From NCBI GenBank assembly GCA_947383645.1, contig CANDEH010000005.1:1-61133 (forward strand): DNA of 61,133 nucleotides. Reading direction: 5' to 3'. A program made the position numbers and the translations under genes. This document shows, piece by piece, positions 7,417 to 16,170 of the stretch. This DNA comes from an uncultured Clostridia bacterium (GTDB lineage: Bacteria > Bacillota > Clostridia > Oscillospirales > Oscillospiraceae). Numbering within the stretch: the stretch's first letter is position 1; every line of letters starts with the position of its first letter. The notes beneath the pieces are model-generated. The model did no database searches and was not told the origin of the DNA. It saw nothing but the letters and a program-made list of their open reading frames with translations.

Positions 7417-9129
7417 ATGAGTGAATCGGTGATTACCCCCGCTGCGGAGGAGCAGCAGGCGGCGGCGCAGACGGAGCAGGCGGCGGGGAGCGCCCCGGCC
7501 CCGGAGAGCGGACAGAAGCCGGAGAAGAAAAAGAAGCAGCGCAAAAAGCTGTCGAAGAAGCAGAAGCGGATCATCACGCTGGTGATTGTGCTGGTGATCG
7601 CGGCGGCCATTGTCACCGCCCTGGCCAAATTTCTGAACGGCGGCGAGGGGGAGGCTGAGATCATCACCCAGCCGGTGGGCTACGGCTCCATCACCAGCAC
7701 GGTGGAGGGCTCGGGCACCGCCAAGGCCAAGGAGTCCAAGGCCATCAACATCACCACCGCCGGCACCGTTATCGACGTGTTTGTGAACGAGGGCGACCAG
7801 GTGCAGGCGGGGACCAAGCTCTTCACCATCGACAGCCCCAACGCCCGCACCGCCGTGGACCGGGCCCGGCAGGACGTGGAGGCCAAGCAGAAGGAGGTGG
7901 ACCAGCTCATCGAGGCCGGGGACAACCTCACCGTCCGGGCGGAGTTCGCCGGGAAGCTGGTCAAGGTGCAGGACTTCCCCGAGGTGGGGGAGGAGATCGG
8001 CAACGGCGTGACCCTGGCCACTCTGGTGGACGACCGCACCATGAAGCTGGAGCAGTACTACAGCTACGCCTATGAGAACGATATCTACCCGGGGCAGAGC
8101 GTCACCGTCTCCATCCCTGCGGTGATGGAGCAGCTTCCCGGCCGGATTGTGGAGGTGAACAAGGTCAGCCGCATCTCCCCGGAGGGCTCTAAGCTCTTCC
8201 ACGTGGTAATTGAGCTATCCAACCCCGGCGTTTTGGGAGAGAAGATGTCTGCCAGCGCTGTGGTGGAGGCCAACGGTCAGACCATCTACCCCTACGAGCA
8301 GGGGACGTTGGAGTACAGCCGCTCTATCGGTGTGACGACCAAGGTCAGCGGCAAGATTGAGTGGGCCCATATTCTGGACTATATGGATGTCTCCGCCGGG
8401 CAGGAGCTGATGCGTATCACCGGCGACAAGAACGACGTGGCGCTCTACAACGCCCAGGAGGCCCTGAAGACCGCCCAGGAGGAGCTGACCAAGGCGGAGG
8501 AGAATTTGCAGAACCTCAACGCCGTGGCCCCCATCTCCGGCACGGTGATCGGCCTGGCCATCTCCCCGGGGATGGAGATTCAGGCCAACACCGCCGTGAT
8601 CTCCATCGCCGACACCACCACCATCCAGGTCACCGCCCAGGTGGACGAGCGGAACATCTCCTACATCAAGGCGGGCATGTACGTGGACATCAACCAGTGG
8701 GGCAACACCTACAGCGGCTTCGTGGAGACGGTGAGCCTGAACCCGGAGTACGTCAACGGCGCGGCCATGTACCCGGCCACCATTTTGGTGGACAACACCG
8801 AGGGCCAGATGTACACCGGCGGCTCCGTCACCTACAGCCTGGTGGCCAGCGAGAGCGAGAACTGCCTGACGCTGCCCATCCAGTGCGTGAAGTACGTCCC
8901 CGACCCGGAGACCGGGGAGAACCTCAGCGTGGTCTTCGTGGAGACCTCGGAGCGGCCGGAGAACGCGGTGGATGTGGACACCTCCGCGCTCAATATTCCC
9001 GAGGAGGGCTTCTTCGCCGTGCCGGTGGAGACGGGCATCTCCGACAAGTACAACGTGGAAATTCTGTCCGGCGTCAACGAGGGCGATGTGGTGTTTATGC
9101 AGAAGCTCCAGAACAGCTCCTGGGGCTGA
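7417..9129 (+). CDS. HlyD/MacA-family membrane-fusion (adaptor) protein
   Basis: Adaptor subunit of a MacAB-type ABC exporter, 570 residues. A low-complexity cytoplasmic head (1-50, Lys-rich KKKKQRKKLSKKQK) precedes one membrane segment at 51-72, then biotinyl-lipoyl-like domains split by a helical hairpin (KVQDFPEVGEEIG region; second barrel near ALKTAQEELTKAEENL) and beta-barrel domains. Two lipoyl/hairpin units can be recognised, making it longer than most MacA proteins. The ATG at 7417 is preferred over in-frame starts from 7237 because AAGGAAG lies upstream and the Lys-rich cytoplasmic tail then begins cleanly. The ATPase and permease follow within 17 bases. The substrate is unknown; the next gene but two is an SLH surface protein. 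Confidence 0.88.
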   Translation: MSESVITPAAEEQQAAAQTEQAAGSAPAPESGQKPEKKKKQRKKLSKKQKRIITLVIVLVIAAAIVTALAKFLNGGEGEAEIITQPVGYGSITSTVEGSGTAKAKESKAINITTAGTVIDVFVNEGDQVQAGTKLFTIDSPNARTAVDRARQDVEAKQKEVDQLIEAGDNLTVRAEFAGKLVKVQDFPEVGEEIGNGVTLATLVDDRTMKLEQYYSYAYENDIYPGQSVTVSIPAVMEQLPGRIVEVNKVSRISPEGSKLFHVVIELSNPGVLGEKMSASAVVEANGQTIYPYEQGTLEYSRSIGVTTKVSGKIEWAHILDYMDVSAGQELMRITGDKNDVALYNAQEALKTAQEELTKAEENLQNLNAVAPISGTVIGLAISPGMEIQANTAVISIADTTTIQVTAQVDERNISYIKAGMYVDINQWGNTYSGFVETVSLNPEYVNGAAMYPATILVDNTEGQMYTGGSVTYSLVASESENCLTLPIQCVKYVPDPETGENLSVVFVETSERPENAVDVDTSALNIPEEGFFAVPVETGISDKYNVEILSGVNEGDVVFMQKLQNSSWG

Positions 9130-9145
9130 TCGGTGAGGTGACACC

Positions 9146-9841
9146 ATGCTGATTGACATTCGAGGCGTCTACAAGATCTACAACGAGAACACCGACGCCG
9201 AGGTCCGGGCCCTGGACGGGGTGGACCTCCAGATCGACCGGGGGGAGTTCGTGGCGGTGGTGGGCCAGTCGGGCTCCGGCAAGTCCACGCTGATGAACAT
9301 TTTGGGCTGCCTGGACATCCCCACCCGGGGGACCTACCTCATCGACGGGGAGGATGTGAAGGACCTGGACGACGTGCAGCTCTCCCACATCCGGAATAAG
9401 CAGATCGGCTTCATCTTCCAGGGCTACAACCTGATCCAGGCGCTGACAGCCTATGAAAATGTGGAGCTGCCCCTCATTTACCAGAATATCTCCCCCTTCA
9501 AGCGGCGGGACATGGTGATGGACGCCATGGAGCGGGTGGGGGTGGCGGACCGGTACCGGCACCACCCCTCGGAGATGTCCGGCGGCCAGCAGCAGCGGGT
9601 GGCCATCGCCCGGGCCATCGCCACCCGCCCCCCCATCATCATGGCCGACGAGCCCACTGGCGCTCTGGACAGCCGCACGGGACAGGAGGTGCTCCACTTC
9701 CTCCAGGAGCTGAACAAGGAGGGGAGCACGGTGATTCTCATCACCCACGACAACGGCATCGCCGCCACCGCCCGCCGGTGCGTCCGCATCAGCGACGGCC
9801 ATATCATTGAGGACAAACAGCAGGAGGTGGACTGGCTATGA
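9146..9841 (+). CDS. MacB/LolD-type ABC transporter ATPase
   Basis: 231-residue nucleotide-binding subunit of a MacAB-like exporter. Walker A GQSGSGKST at residues 40-48, Q-loop in FIFQGYNL, signature SGGQQQR, Walker B IIMADEPTGALD, and H-loop in ILITHD are all present, so it should be an active ATPase. It belongs to the lipoprotein/macrolide/bacteriocin exporter class. The stop overlaps the permease start by four bases (ATGA), implying translational coupling. Confidence 0.94.
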   Translation: MLIDIRGVYKIYNENTDAEVRALDGVDLQIDRGEFVAVVGQSGSGKSTLMNILGCLDIPTRGTYLIDGEDVKDLDDVQLSHIRNKQIGFIFQGYNLIQALTAYENVELPLIYQNISPFKRRDMVMDAMERVGVADRYRHHPSEMSGGQQQRVAIARAIATRPPIIMADEPTGALDSRTGQEVLHFLQELNKEGSTVILITHDNGIAATARRCVRISDGHIIEDKQQEVDWL

Positions 9842-11052
9842 AATTAGGGCAGGCCTTCAAGATGGCCTTCAAGTCCATCGGGGGCAACAAGGGACGGTCC
9901 TTTCTCACCATGCTGGGCATCATCATCGGCGTGGCGTCGGTGATGGCCATTGTCTCGGTGCTCATGGGCATGAACCAGAAGAACATGGAGATGTACGAGA
10001 AGATGGGCAACAACCGCATCGAGGTCTATGCCTACCGCTACGACGGCGTCAGCGTCTTTGACGATCTCTATGACTACTGCCTCTATCTCACCGATCAGGT
10101 GGACGGGGTGACCCCCAACGCCTATGTCCGGGCCACCGTCACATACGGCAACAAGACCAGCGACAGCATGGAGCAGGCCCCCGATATGTACTTTGGCAGC
10201 GACCAGTACTCCATCGTCAACAACTTCCAGATCGAGAAGGGCCGGGACCTGAGCAAGATCGACGTGGACAACTACGCCAACGTCTGTGTCATGGGGGGGC
10301 GGGCGGCGAAAAACTTCTTTGACGCCACCGACCCGGTGGGCAAGGAGGTCCGGGTCAACGGAGTGCCCTTTACCGTCATCGGCGTCTACGCCGAGAAGGA
10401 CGCGGACAATCTCTCCTGGTCTCTGGACAATGTGATTATCTTCCCCTACACCGCCGCCCGGGCTCTCCAGCAGGATACCCGGGATATGAACGAGTTCTAT
10501 GTGAAGGCCAAGTCCGCCTCCATGGCCACGGAGGCTACCACGCTGATTAACGGCTTTCTCACTGGCATCTGCGGCGACCCGCAGGACTGGCAGAACCAGA
10601 AGGGCTACTTCTATACCCAGAACGCGAACCAGTGGACGGAGGATGGCAACGAGTATGCCAAGATGATGAGCCTGGTGCTGGGCGGCATCGCCGCCATCTC
10701 CCTGCTGGTGGGCGGCATCGGCATTATGAATATCATGCTGGTGACCGTCACCGAGCGGACCCGTGAGATCGGCATCCGCCGGGCCATCGGCGCGGAGCGG
10801 AAGTCCATCGTCAGCCAGTTTTTGATCGAGGCCGGCATGATCTGCGGCATCGGCGGCATCTTCGGCGTGACACTGGGGACGATCCTGACCCTGGTGGGCG
10901 GGAAGCTCCTCTTGCAGATGGTCATCTGGCCGTCGATGAGCATCACCCTGGGGGCGCTGACGTTCTCGGTGATTTTAGGCGTCATCTTCGGCATGTATCC
11001 GGCGATTAAGGCCTCCGGATTGCAGCCGGTGGTTGCACTTCGTGCGGAGTGA
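9838..11052 (+). CDS. FtsX/MacB-family ABC permease
   Basis: 404-residue membrane subunit. Order: N-terminal cytoplasmic helix, membrane segment about 22-45 (FLTMLGIIIGVASVMAIVSV), a large extracytoplasmic MacB-like domain about 50-275, then three membrane segments in the last 130 residues; RTREIGIRRAIGA is the conserved FtsX motif. Together with the two preceding genes it makes a complete MacA-MacB-type exporter. In a Gram-positive-type cell such systems export peptides or act as envelope stress transporters; no substrate can be assigned. Confidence 0.92.
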   Translation: MKLGQAFKMAFKSIGGNKGRSFLTMLGIIIGVASVMAIVSVLMGMNQKNMEMYEKMGNNRIEVYAYRYDGVSVFDDLYDYCLYLTDQVDGVTPNAYVRATVTYGNKTSDSMEQAPDMYFGSDQYSIVNNFQIEKGRDLSKIDVDNYANVCVMGGRAAKNFFDATDPVGKEVRVNGVPFTVIGVYAEKDADNLSWSLDNVIIFPYTAARALQQDTRDMNEFYVKAKSASMATEATTLINGFLTGICGDPQDWQNQKGYFYTQNANQWTEDGNEYAKMMSLVLGGIAAISLLVGGIGIMNIMLVTVTERTREIGIRRAIGAERKSIVSQFLIEAGMICGIGGIFGVTLGTILTLVGGKLLLQMVIWPSMSITLGALTFSVILGVIFGMYPAIKASGLQPVVALRAE

Positions 11053-11071
11053 TACTCCGCGCGAAGTGCTC

Positions 11072-11095
11072 GCGTGAAATCTGCGGATTTCACGC
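11072..11095 (+). terminator. Hairpin after the exporter operon
   Basis: 10-bp perfect stem GCGTGAAATC / GATTTCACGC with loop TGCG, 20 bases past the permease stop. It lacks a strong T-run, so termination is possible but not certain. Confidence 0.5.
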
Positions 11096-11114
11096 AAATT
11101 AAGAAATAAAGAGT

Positions 11115-11325
11115 CGTTTGAAATCTTTGATTTCAAACGCGGATTTGATTTACGGAGGGCTTTTTTTCGGGAAGCGGCGGAGCCGATTCCCGAAAAAAAG
11201 GTTCAAACCGAGCGCGGTTTGCAGAGTGTTTTTCCGAGGACGCAGTCCCCGGAAAAACGATTTTAGATTTTTGCGCCGTTGGCGCAAACTCCTGCGGAGG
11301 GCTGCGGCGGAGCCGCAGGATCAAG
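11115..11325 (+). repeat. Modular hairpin element, family B, copy 1
   Basis: Successive palindromes: CGTTTGAAATC/GATTTCAAACG; a long stem beginning TTTTTTTCGGGAA (with GCGGCGGAGCCG loop); TTTTTCCG/CGGAAAAA; TTTGCGCC/GGCGCAAA; TGCGGC/GCCGCA. Connectors are ACGGAGGGC, GAGCGCGGTTTGCAGAGTG and CGATTTTAGA. A near-identical copy lies at 41231-41440. It ends about 20 bases before the SLH gene, so it must be in the SLH mRNA leader if transcription reads through. Confidence 0.85.
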
Positions 11326-11348
11326 CAAAATGAAGGAGGAGAGACCAT

Positions 11349-13637
11349 ATGAGAGAGCTTATCAAACGGGCCGCCTCGCTGGTGCTGGCGGCGGTGCTGC
11401 TCCTGGGGAGCGCGCCGGGGCTCTGGGCGCCGGAGGCGGAGGCCGCGGGGACCTTCAGCGACGTCAGCGATCTGACCATGGCCCAGAATATTGAGGTGTT
11501 GCAGCTCATGGGCGTGGTGGACGGCATGTCCGGCAGCCGCTTTGACCCCTCGGGCACCCTGACCCGGGCCCAGTTCTGCAAGATGGCCGTGGAGGCCATG
11601 GGCCAGGGGGACCGGGTGAACATCTATAAGAACTACACCATCTTCCCCGACGTGAAGCCCGGCCACTGGGCGGCGGGGTACATCAACCTGGCCTCCCGCC
11701 TCAGCACCGACGGCAGCGAGGGCAGCGGCGGCGAGAGCGGTGTCAGACCCACCCGCCTGATCTCCGGCTACTCCGACGGCACCTTCGGTCCCGAGCGGAC
11801 CGTGACCTACGGGCAGGCCATCACGATTCTCATGCGGATGCTGGGCTACGGCGACAGCGATGTCAGCGTGGTGTGGCCCGACGGGTACATCGACCAGGCC
11901 ATGGCCATCGGCCTCAGCAGCGGCGTGAAGCTCTCCGGCTCCAGCCCCATCAACCGGGGACAGGCGGTGACACTGTTTGTGAATCTGCTGAACACGGAGC
12001 TCAAGGGCGGCGGCAGCAAGTTCTACAGCAAACTGGGCACCCCTACGGAGGGCGTGGTTCTTCTGGACGCCAACGCCAAAAACGGCGCGGGCCAGCCGGT
12101 GCTGCGGACCAATGACGGCGGCGAGTATATCATTGCCGGCAAGCCGGGTGCGGGCCTTCTGGCCGGCAGCCAGGGCGCGGTGGTGGTGGACGGCGAGATC
12201 GCCAGAGCCTTCGTTCCCACCAGCAAGGGGAGCAGCCGGAGCATTACGATTGCCAAGGCGGAGACCAGGACCATCACCGACTCCGCCGGCGTGCAGTACA
12301 CCGTGGCGCAGACGGCGAAGATTATTCGGGGGAGCGAAAACCTCGACTATGAGAAGAACTTCACCACGCTGCGGGCGGGCACCATGGCCACCATCTACAT
12401 CAGCGCCAGCGGCCGGGTGGAGAGCCTCTTCATCGGCTCCACCACCTCCGATGACGCGGTGATCGTGGCCAAGGACGGCAGCACAGACGGGTTTGCCCTG
12501 CTTACCGACCGCACCGACTACCGCATCGTCAAGCACAGCGAGGAGGTCACCTACCGGTCGCTGAGGAAGTTCGACGTGGCCACCTACAGCTCCTCCAACA
12601 ACACCATCTACATCAGCGACAACCGCATCACCATGTACTACAAGGACGCCTATCCCAACACAGCGGCCCCCTCCACCATCACCGTCACCGGCATCGAGGG
12701 GGAGCTTGAAGTGATGCCCTGCGCCCTCGACACGCTCTCCCAGTACCGGATCGGCAATCCGATTACGCTGCTGCTGACGGAGAACAACAAGGTGGCCGGC
12801 GTCTCTGACGACCCCGGGGCCCGGAGCAACGCCTACGGCTTTGTGGACGAGGAGGGCAAGCTGGAGCTCTTCAACGGTTTGAAGGTGGCCGACGCCAAGG
12901 ATCTGGATAAGTACCGCGGCCAGGTGGTTATGGTGTCCTCCAGCAGCAAGACCACCGTCAACGTGAGCACGGTGGGCGGCGGAAACGGCGGTACGCTGGA
13001 TGTGGCCAAAAAGAGAGTCGGCACCGCCGACGCGGCCCCCGATATCCGCCTGTACGAGACGGTGAGCGGCAGCAAGCTGCGCCCCATCGACTGGTCGGAT
13101 ATCCAGGCGGATGTGATTAAGGGCGAGAGCGTAGTCTACACCCATAAGAACTACGCCGGGAAGGTGGATATTCTTGTGCTGGACGATGTCACCGGCGAGG
13201 GCTATAAGTACGGCCGCGTCTTTGTCTACACGGATATACAGGATGAAGAGGGGAAGAATGTGACCACCACCACGGTTATTCGGCAGTCCAGAAACGGCGC
13301 GGAGGTGGATCTGGCGGAGTTTACCGTCAACCGCGGCCTCTCCGGCGGCGAGTGGGTGGGCTTCTCCGCCAAAGCGGCCAACAGTCAGGCTTTTACCAGT
13401 CTCTTTAAGCTGACGCCGGTCAGGGGCGTGCCCGCCGCTGCCTGGCGGCAGAACAATGAGGCGGTGTATGTCAACAATACGCTCTACACCGTGAGCAAGA
13501 GTATCGACAACTGCTGCTATGACCGGGAGGGCCGCAGGTGGCTGCGCAACCTGAACGAGGCCATCGCCTCCGGCGACAGTCTGACCATCTTCGTGGACGA
13601 GAACAACGTCGTCCGCGGCGTGGAGGTCTGGGAATAA
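11349..13637 (+). CDS. Secreted S-layer-homology (SLH) surface protein
   Basis: 762-residue exported protein. Signal peptide at residues 1-33 (RAASLVLAAVLLLG core, AEAA-type cleavage site). Three SLH modules follow: about 36-85 (FSDVSDL...LTRAQF), about 97-165 (FPDVKPGHWAAGYINLA...SGYSDGTFGPE) and about 170-215 (WPDGYIDQAMAIGL...PINRGQAVTL). These anchor proteins to pyruvylated secondary cell-wall polymer. The remaining 540 residues are beta-rich repeats without a recognised enzyme domain and probably form the displayed part. ATG with GGAGGAG upstream. It is separated from the exporter genes by a hairpin element, so co-regulation is uncertain. Confidence 0.9.
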   Translation: MRELIKRAASLVLAAVLLLGSAPGLWAPEAEAAGTFSDVSDLTMAQNIEVLQLMGVVDGMSGSRFDPSGTLTRAQFCKMAVEAMGQGDRVNIYKNYTIFPDVKPGHWAAGYINLASRLSTDGSEGSGGESGVRPTRLISGYSDGTFGPERTVTYGQAITILMRMLGYGDSDVSVVWPDGYIDQAMAIGLSSGVKLSGSSPINRGQAVTLFVNLLNTELKGGGSKFYSKLGTPTEGVVLLDANAKNGAGQPVLRTNDGGEYIIAGKPGAGLLAGSQGAVVVDGEIARAFVPTSKGSSRSITIAKAETRTITDSAGVQYTVAQTAKIIRGSENLDYEKNFTTLRAGTMATIYISASGRVESLFIGSTTSDDAVIVAKDGSTDGFALLTDRTDYRIVKHSEEVTYRSLRKFDVATYSSSNNTIYISDNRITMYYKDAYPNTAAPSTITVTGIEGELEVMPCALDTLSQYRIGNPITLLLTENNKVAGVSDDPGARSNAYGFVDEEGKLELFNGLKVADAKDLDKYRGQVVMVSSSSKTTVNVSTVGGGNGGTLDVAKKRVGTADAAPDIRLYETVSGSKLRPIDWSDIQADVIKGESVVYTHKNYAGKVDILVLDDVTGEGYKYGRVFVYTDIQDEEGKNVTTTTVIRQSRNGAEVDLAEFTVNRGLSGGEWVGFSAKAANSQAFTSLFKLTPVRGVPAAAWRQNNEAVYVNNTLYTVSKSIDNCCYDREGRRWLRNLNEAIASGDSLTIFVDENNVVRGVEVWE

Positions 13638-13645
13638 TTTCGATT

Positions 13646-13975
13646 GAAACCCGCTTCGCTGGGCTTTCAATCGAGATCGTCTGAAATGGCCGGGCCATTT
13701 CAGACGAGGGGATTGCACTCCGCTCTGCGCCTCGGCCCCGGACCGCCCTGCGGGGCGGTCCGGGGCCTGCGACGCTCGCTTCGCGAGAGGTATTTTCCCC
13801 GAAAACGCGGTTTCCGGGGAAAATGCCGCAGCGCTAAGGAAATGTGCCGGTGGCACATTTTTAGCGTAGGCCCCGCCAACTGGGTTGGCGGGGTGGCAGT
13901 ACCAGGAAAACGAAACTCTGCCGAGGGCTCTGGCCCCGGTCCCTCGGGGGCCGGGGCCCTCTCTTCGACAAAAAC
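13646..13975 (+). repeat. Modular hairpin element, family A, copy 2
   Basis: Modules in order: arms CGATTGAAA/TTTCAATCG around CCCGCTTCGCTGGG (13641-13673); a palindrome CGTCTGAAATGGCC/GGCCATTTCAGACG; connector CCGCTCTGCGCCTCG; variable palindrome with arms GCCCCGGACCGCCC and GGGCGGTCCGGGGC (13735-13766); connector CCTGCGACGCTCGCTTCGCG; a hairpin ATTTTCCCC/GGGGAAAAT; then further hairpins (GCCCCGCCAAC/GTTGGCGGGG and a GGCCCCGG/CCGGGGCC stem). No gene is seen from 13638 to 14089. Confidence 0.85.
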
Positions 13976-14014
13976 CGCCGGACAAAAGGTGGCAGGTTTG
14001 GCGGAAATCACAGC

Positions 14015-14043
14015 TTGACAAAAGACGGGGGAGGACGTAGAAT
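14015..14043 (+). promoter_or_regulatory. Sigma-A promoter upstream of pyrF
   Basis: TTGACA (14015-14020), exactly 17 bases, TAGAAT (14038-14043). It would give a leader of about 260 bases before pyrF that includes a short ORF. Confidence 0.7.
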
Positions 14044-14089
14044 AGGTTAACTTGAAGCACGGGATTTCAGGAGAAACGGGAGGGGTTCC

Positions 14090-14212
14090 ATGGGCTGCGC
14101 GGTATCTGGGATCGGTAAGACGAAGCTGCTGTTTCAGCAGCCGGGCGGCGTTTTTTCCATGGGGTTTTCTGTTTTCAAAAGTGATACTGTTTCCGGCGTC
14201 GGTGTTTTTTGA
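14090..14212 (+). CDS. Possible 40-codon leader ORF ahead of pyrF
   Basis: An ATG with GGGAGGGG six bases upstream opens a 40-residue frame starting MGCAVSGIGKTKLL and ending VSGVGVF, inside the presumed pyrF leader. The frame crosses a GCTGCTG/CAGCAGC hairpin (14125-14141) and several T-runs (14151-14156, 14205-14210, and T8 at 14232-14239 flanked by CCGGGTA and GCCCGG). It could be a regulatory leader peptide, a small protein, or chance. No homologue is recognised. The leader otherwise contains no known riboswitch that I can identify. Confidence 0.35.
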   Translation: MGCAVSGIGKTKLLFQQPGGVFSMGFSVFKSDTVSGVGVF

Positions 14213-14308
14213 GACATCCGGCGGCCGGGTATTTTTTTTGCCCGGAGCGGGCCGGACAGGGAATGTAGTGTAACAAAAAATTTTGTATCAATAAGGAGGA
14301 GCACAGAG

Positions 14309-15004
14309 ATGGGTAAGGACGTGATCGTAGCCTGCGACTTTGGCTGCAAGGAAGAGGCCCTCAGCTTTCTGGACAGATTCACCGAGGAGAAGCCCTATGT
14401 GAAGATCGGCAAGGAGCTCTACTACGCCGAGGGCCCGGACATCTGCCGGGAGATCAAGGCCCGGGGCCACAAGATCTTTCTGGATCTGAAGCTCCACGAC
14501 ATCCCCAACACGGTGAAAAGCGCCATGGCGGTGCTCTCTCGGCTGGACGTGGACATGTGCAATCTCCACGCCGCCGGCACCATCACCATGATGGAGGCTG
14601 CCTTAGAGGGCCTCACCCGCCCCGACGGGTCCCGGCCCCTGCTGATCGCTGTCACCCAGCTCACCTCCACCAGCGAGGAGCGGATGCGCCGGGAGCTGCT
14701 CATCGACCACCCCATGAACGAGGTGGTGCTCCACTACGCCGAGAACGCCCGCCGGGCGGGCCTGGACGGCGTGGTCTGCTCCCCCCTTGAGGCCGCCGCC
14801 GTCCACGAGGCCTGCGGCAAGAACTTCCTCACCGTCACCCCCGGCATCCGCTTCGCCGACGGTCCGGTCCAGGACCAGGTCCGCGTCACCAGCCCCGCCA
14901 GGGCGAAGGAGATCGGCTCTGACTACATCGTGGTGGGCCGCCCCATCACCCGGGCGGAGGACCCCGTTGCGGCCTATCGGCGGTGCGTAAAGGAGTTCGT
15001 CTGA
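14309..15004 (+). CDS. pyrF: Orotidine 5'-phosphate decarboxylase (PyrF)
   Basis: Last step of de novo UMP synthesis: decarboxylation of OMP to UMP. 231 residues, the size of the short bacterial class. N-terminal VIVACDFG holds the first catalytic Asp; the D-x-K-x-x-D motif is in LDLKLHDIPNT (Asp59, Lys61, Asp64); the C-terminal phosphate-binding segment reads DYIVVGRPIT. AAGGAGG lies ten bases before the ATG. pyrE follows 259 bases later, separated by a hairpin element. Confidence 0.96.
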   Translation: MGKDVIVACDFGCKEEALSFLDRFTEEKPYVKIGKELYYAEGPDICREIKARGHKIFLDLKLHDIPNTVKSAMAVLSRLDVDMCNLHAAGTITMMEAALEGLTRPDGSRPLLIAVTQLTSTSEERMRRELLIDHPMNEVVLHYAENARRAGLDGVVCSPLEAAAVHEACGKNFLTVTPGIRFADGPVQDQVRVTSPARAKEIGSDYIVVGRPITRAEDPVAAYRRCVKEFV

Positions 15005-15235
15005 AACCCGCTTCGCTGGGCTTTCAAACGAGGAGGTTTCGCTGCGCTCTGCGCCTCGGACTTTACCCCCGCGGGGGTAAAGTCCTGCGACGCTCGCTTC
15101 GCGTAAAGTGTTTTTTCCGAGGACGCGGTCCCCGGAAAAACGGATTTTAGTTCATTTGCGGCCTGCGGGCCGCAAACCCTCGCGGGGCGCTCTTTTGCGG
15201 CCTAAGCCGCAAAAATCGGCGGGGGTTGGGGATAC
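15003..15235 (+). repeat. Modular hairpin element, family A, copy 3 (between pyrF and pyrE)
   Basis: Order: CTGAAA...TTTCAAACG arms around CCCGCTTCGCTGGG; connector GCTGCGCTCTGCGCCTCG; variable palindrome GACTTTACCCCC/GGGGGTAAAGTC (15059-15084); connector CTGCGACGCTCGCTTCGCG; hairpin TTTTTCCG/CGGAAAAA; CGGATTTTAGTT; TTGCGGCC/GGCCGCAA; CCTCGCGGGGCGCTCT; TTTGCGGC/GCCGCAAA; TCGGCGGGGGTTGGGG. It is transcribed with pyrF-pyrE if these are one operon. Confidence 0.88.
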
Positions 15236-15263
15236 AGATATTATTCTGAGAAAGGATACGACT

Positions 15264-15902
15264 ATGGAGAACATCCAGATTACTGTTGCCAAGGAGCTGC
15301 TGGCGATCAAGGCCGTGTTTCTGCGGCCGGAGGAGCCCTTTGTGTGGGCCAGCGGGATTAAGAGCCCCATCTACTGTGACAACCGCCTGATTCTCACCGC
15401 TCCCGCCGCCCGGGAGGTGGTGGAGAAGGCCCTGGCGGAGACCATCCGCCGGGAGTACCCGGACTGCGAGGTGCTCATGGGCACCAGCACCGCCGGCATT
15501 CCCCATGCCGCCATCGTGGGGCACATGCTGGGCCTGCCCATGGGCTATGTCCGCTCCGGGTCCAAGGACCACGGCCGGGAGAACCGGATCGAGGGCCGCC
15601 TGGAGAAGGGACAGAAGGTGGTGGTCATCGAGGATTTGATCTCCACCGGCGGCAGCGTATTAGAGGTGGTATCCGCTCTCCGGGAGGCCGGGGCCGAGGT
15701 GCTGGGTATCGCCAGCATTTTCACCTACGGCATGAAGAAGGGCCTGGACCGCATGGCCGCCGCCAACGTGCGCAACGTGAGCCTCTCTAACTTCGACGCC
15801 ATCGTGCAGGTGGCCGCTGGGGAGGGCTACATCAAGAGCGAGGACGTGGAGCGCTTGATCGCTTTCCGCGACAATCCGTCGGACGAGAGCTGGATAAAAT
15901 AA
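15264..15902 (+). CDS. pyrE: Orotate phosphoribosyltransferase (PyrE)
   Basis: Adds phosphoribose from PRPP to orotate to make OMP, the substrate of PyrF. 212 residues, typical of the class. The PRPP-binding loop VVVIEDLISTGGSV carries the paired acidic residues, and SGIKSPIYCDNR is the N-terminal family motif; SKDHGRENRIEG is the flexible catalytic loop. ATG at 15264 is preceded by GAGAAAGGA; in-frame codons upstream run into the hairpin element and are not used. Adjacent to pyrF, a common clostridial pairing. Confidence 0.96.
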   Translation: MENIQITVAKELLAIKAVFLRPEEPFVWASGIKSPIYCDNRLILTAPAAREVVEKALAETIRREYPDCEVLMGTSTAGIPHAAIVGHMLGLPMGYVRSGSKDHGRENRIEGRLEKGQKVVVIEDLISTGGSVLEVVSALREAGAEVLGIASIFTYGMKKGLDRMAAANVRNVSLSNFDAIVQVAAGEGYIKSEDVERLIAFRDNPSDESWIK

Positions 15903-15911
15903 GTCAAACGA

Positions 15912-16170
15912 GAGGACCAGTCCTGCGGGACTGGTCCTCAGCCTGTCGAAAAAGTCGGCAGAGCAGGTTGGCGGTAAGGAGGATAGTGTGAAAGGAACCC
16001 AAGAGGGGTTCCTTTCGCGTCAAATCGCCCGCCGTACCCCAAGGGCATTTCCTCGCCGCTGCGCGTCTCAGGCACAGCGACAAATTGGGGCCAATGGCCC
16101 CAATTTGCCTCAGCTTGTCGAAAAACCCGACGGGTTTTTCGACAAGCTGAGGACCAGTCCTCTCGTTTGA
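15912..16170 (+). repeat. Modular hairpin element, family C, copy 1
   Basis: Begins with a 12-bp perfect hairpin GAGGACCAGTCC/GGACTGGTCCTC (15912-15939) just after pyrE, possibly its terminator. Then follow GTCGAAAAAGTCGGCAGAGC, GGCGGTAAGGAGGATAGTGTG, a GAAAGGAACCC/GGGTTCCTTTC hairpin, the unit GCCCGCCGTACCCC, GGGCATTTCCTCGCCGCTGC, a CAAATTGGGGCC/GGCCCCAATTTG hairpin, and a GTCGAAAAACCCG/CGGGTTTTTCGAC hairpin. The inverted copy at 48170-48490 keeps the connectors but changes hairpin arms in a complementary way. Confidence 0.88.

Noticed and set aside
11133..14060. A 975-codon minus-strand frame opposite the SLH gene
   Set aside because: Shadow frame with no recognisable domain; the plus strand has a signal peptide and SLH modules in the correct frame.
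14120..14160. Classical intrinsic terminator/attenuator in the pyrF leader
   Set aside because: The GCTGCTG/CAGCAGC stem is separated from the T-run by nine GC-rich bases, so it does not fit a standard terminator; kept only as a leader curiosity.
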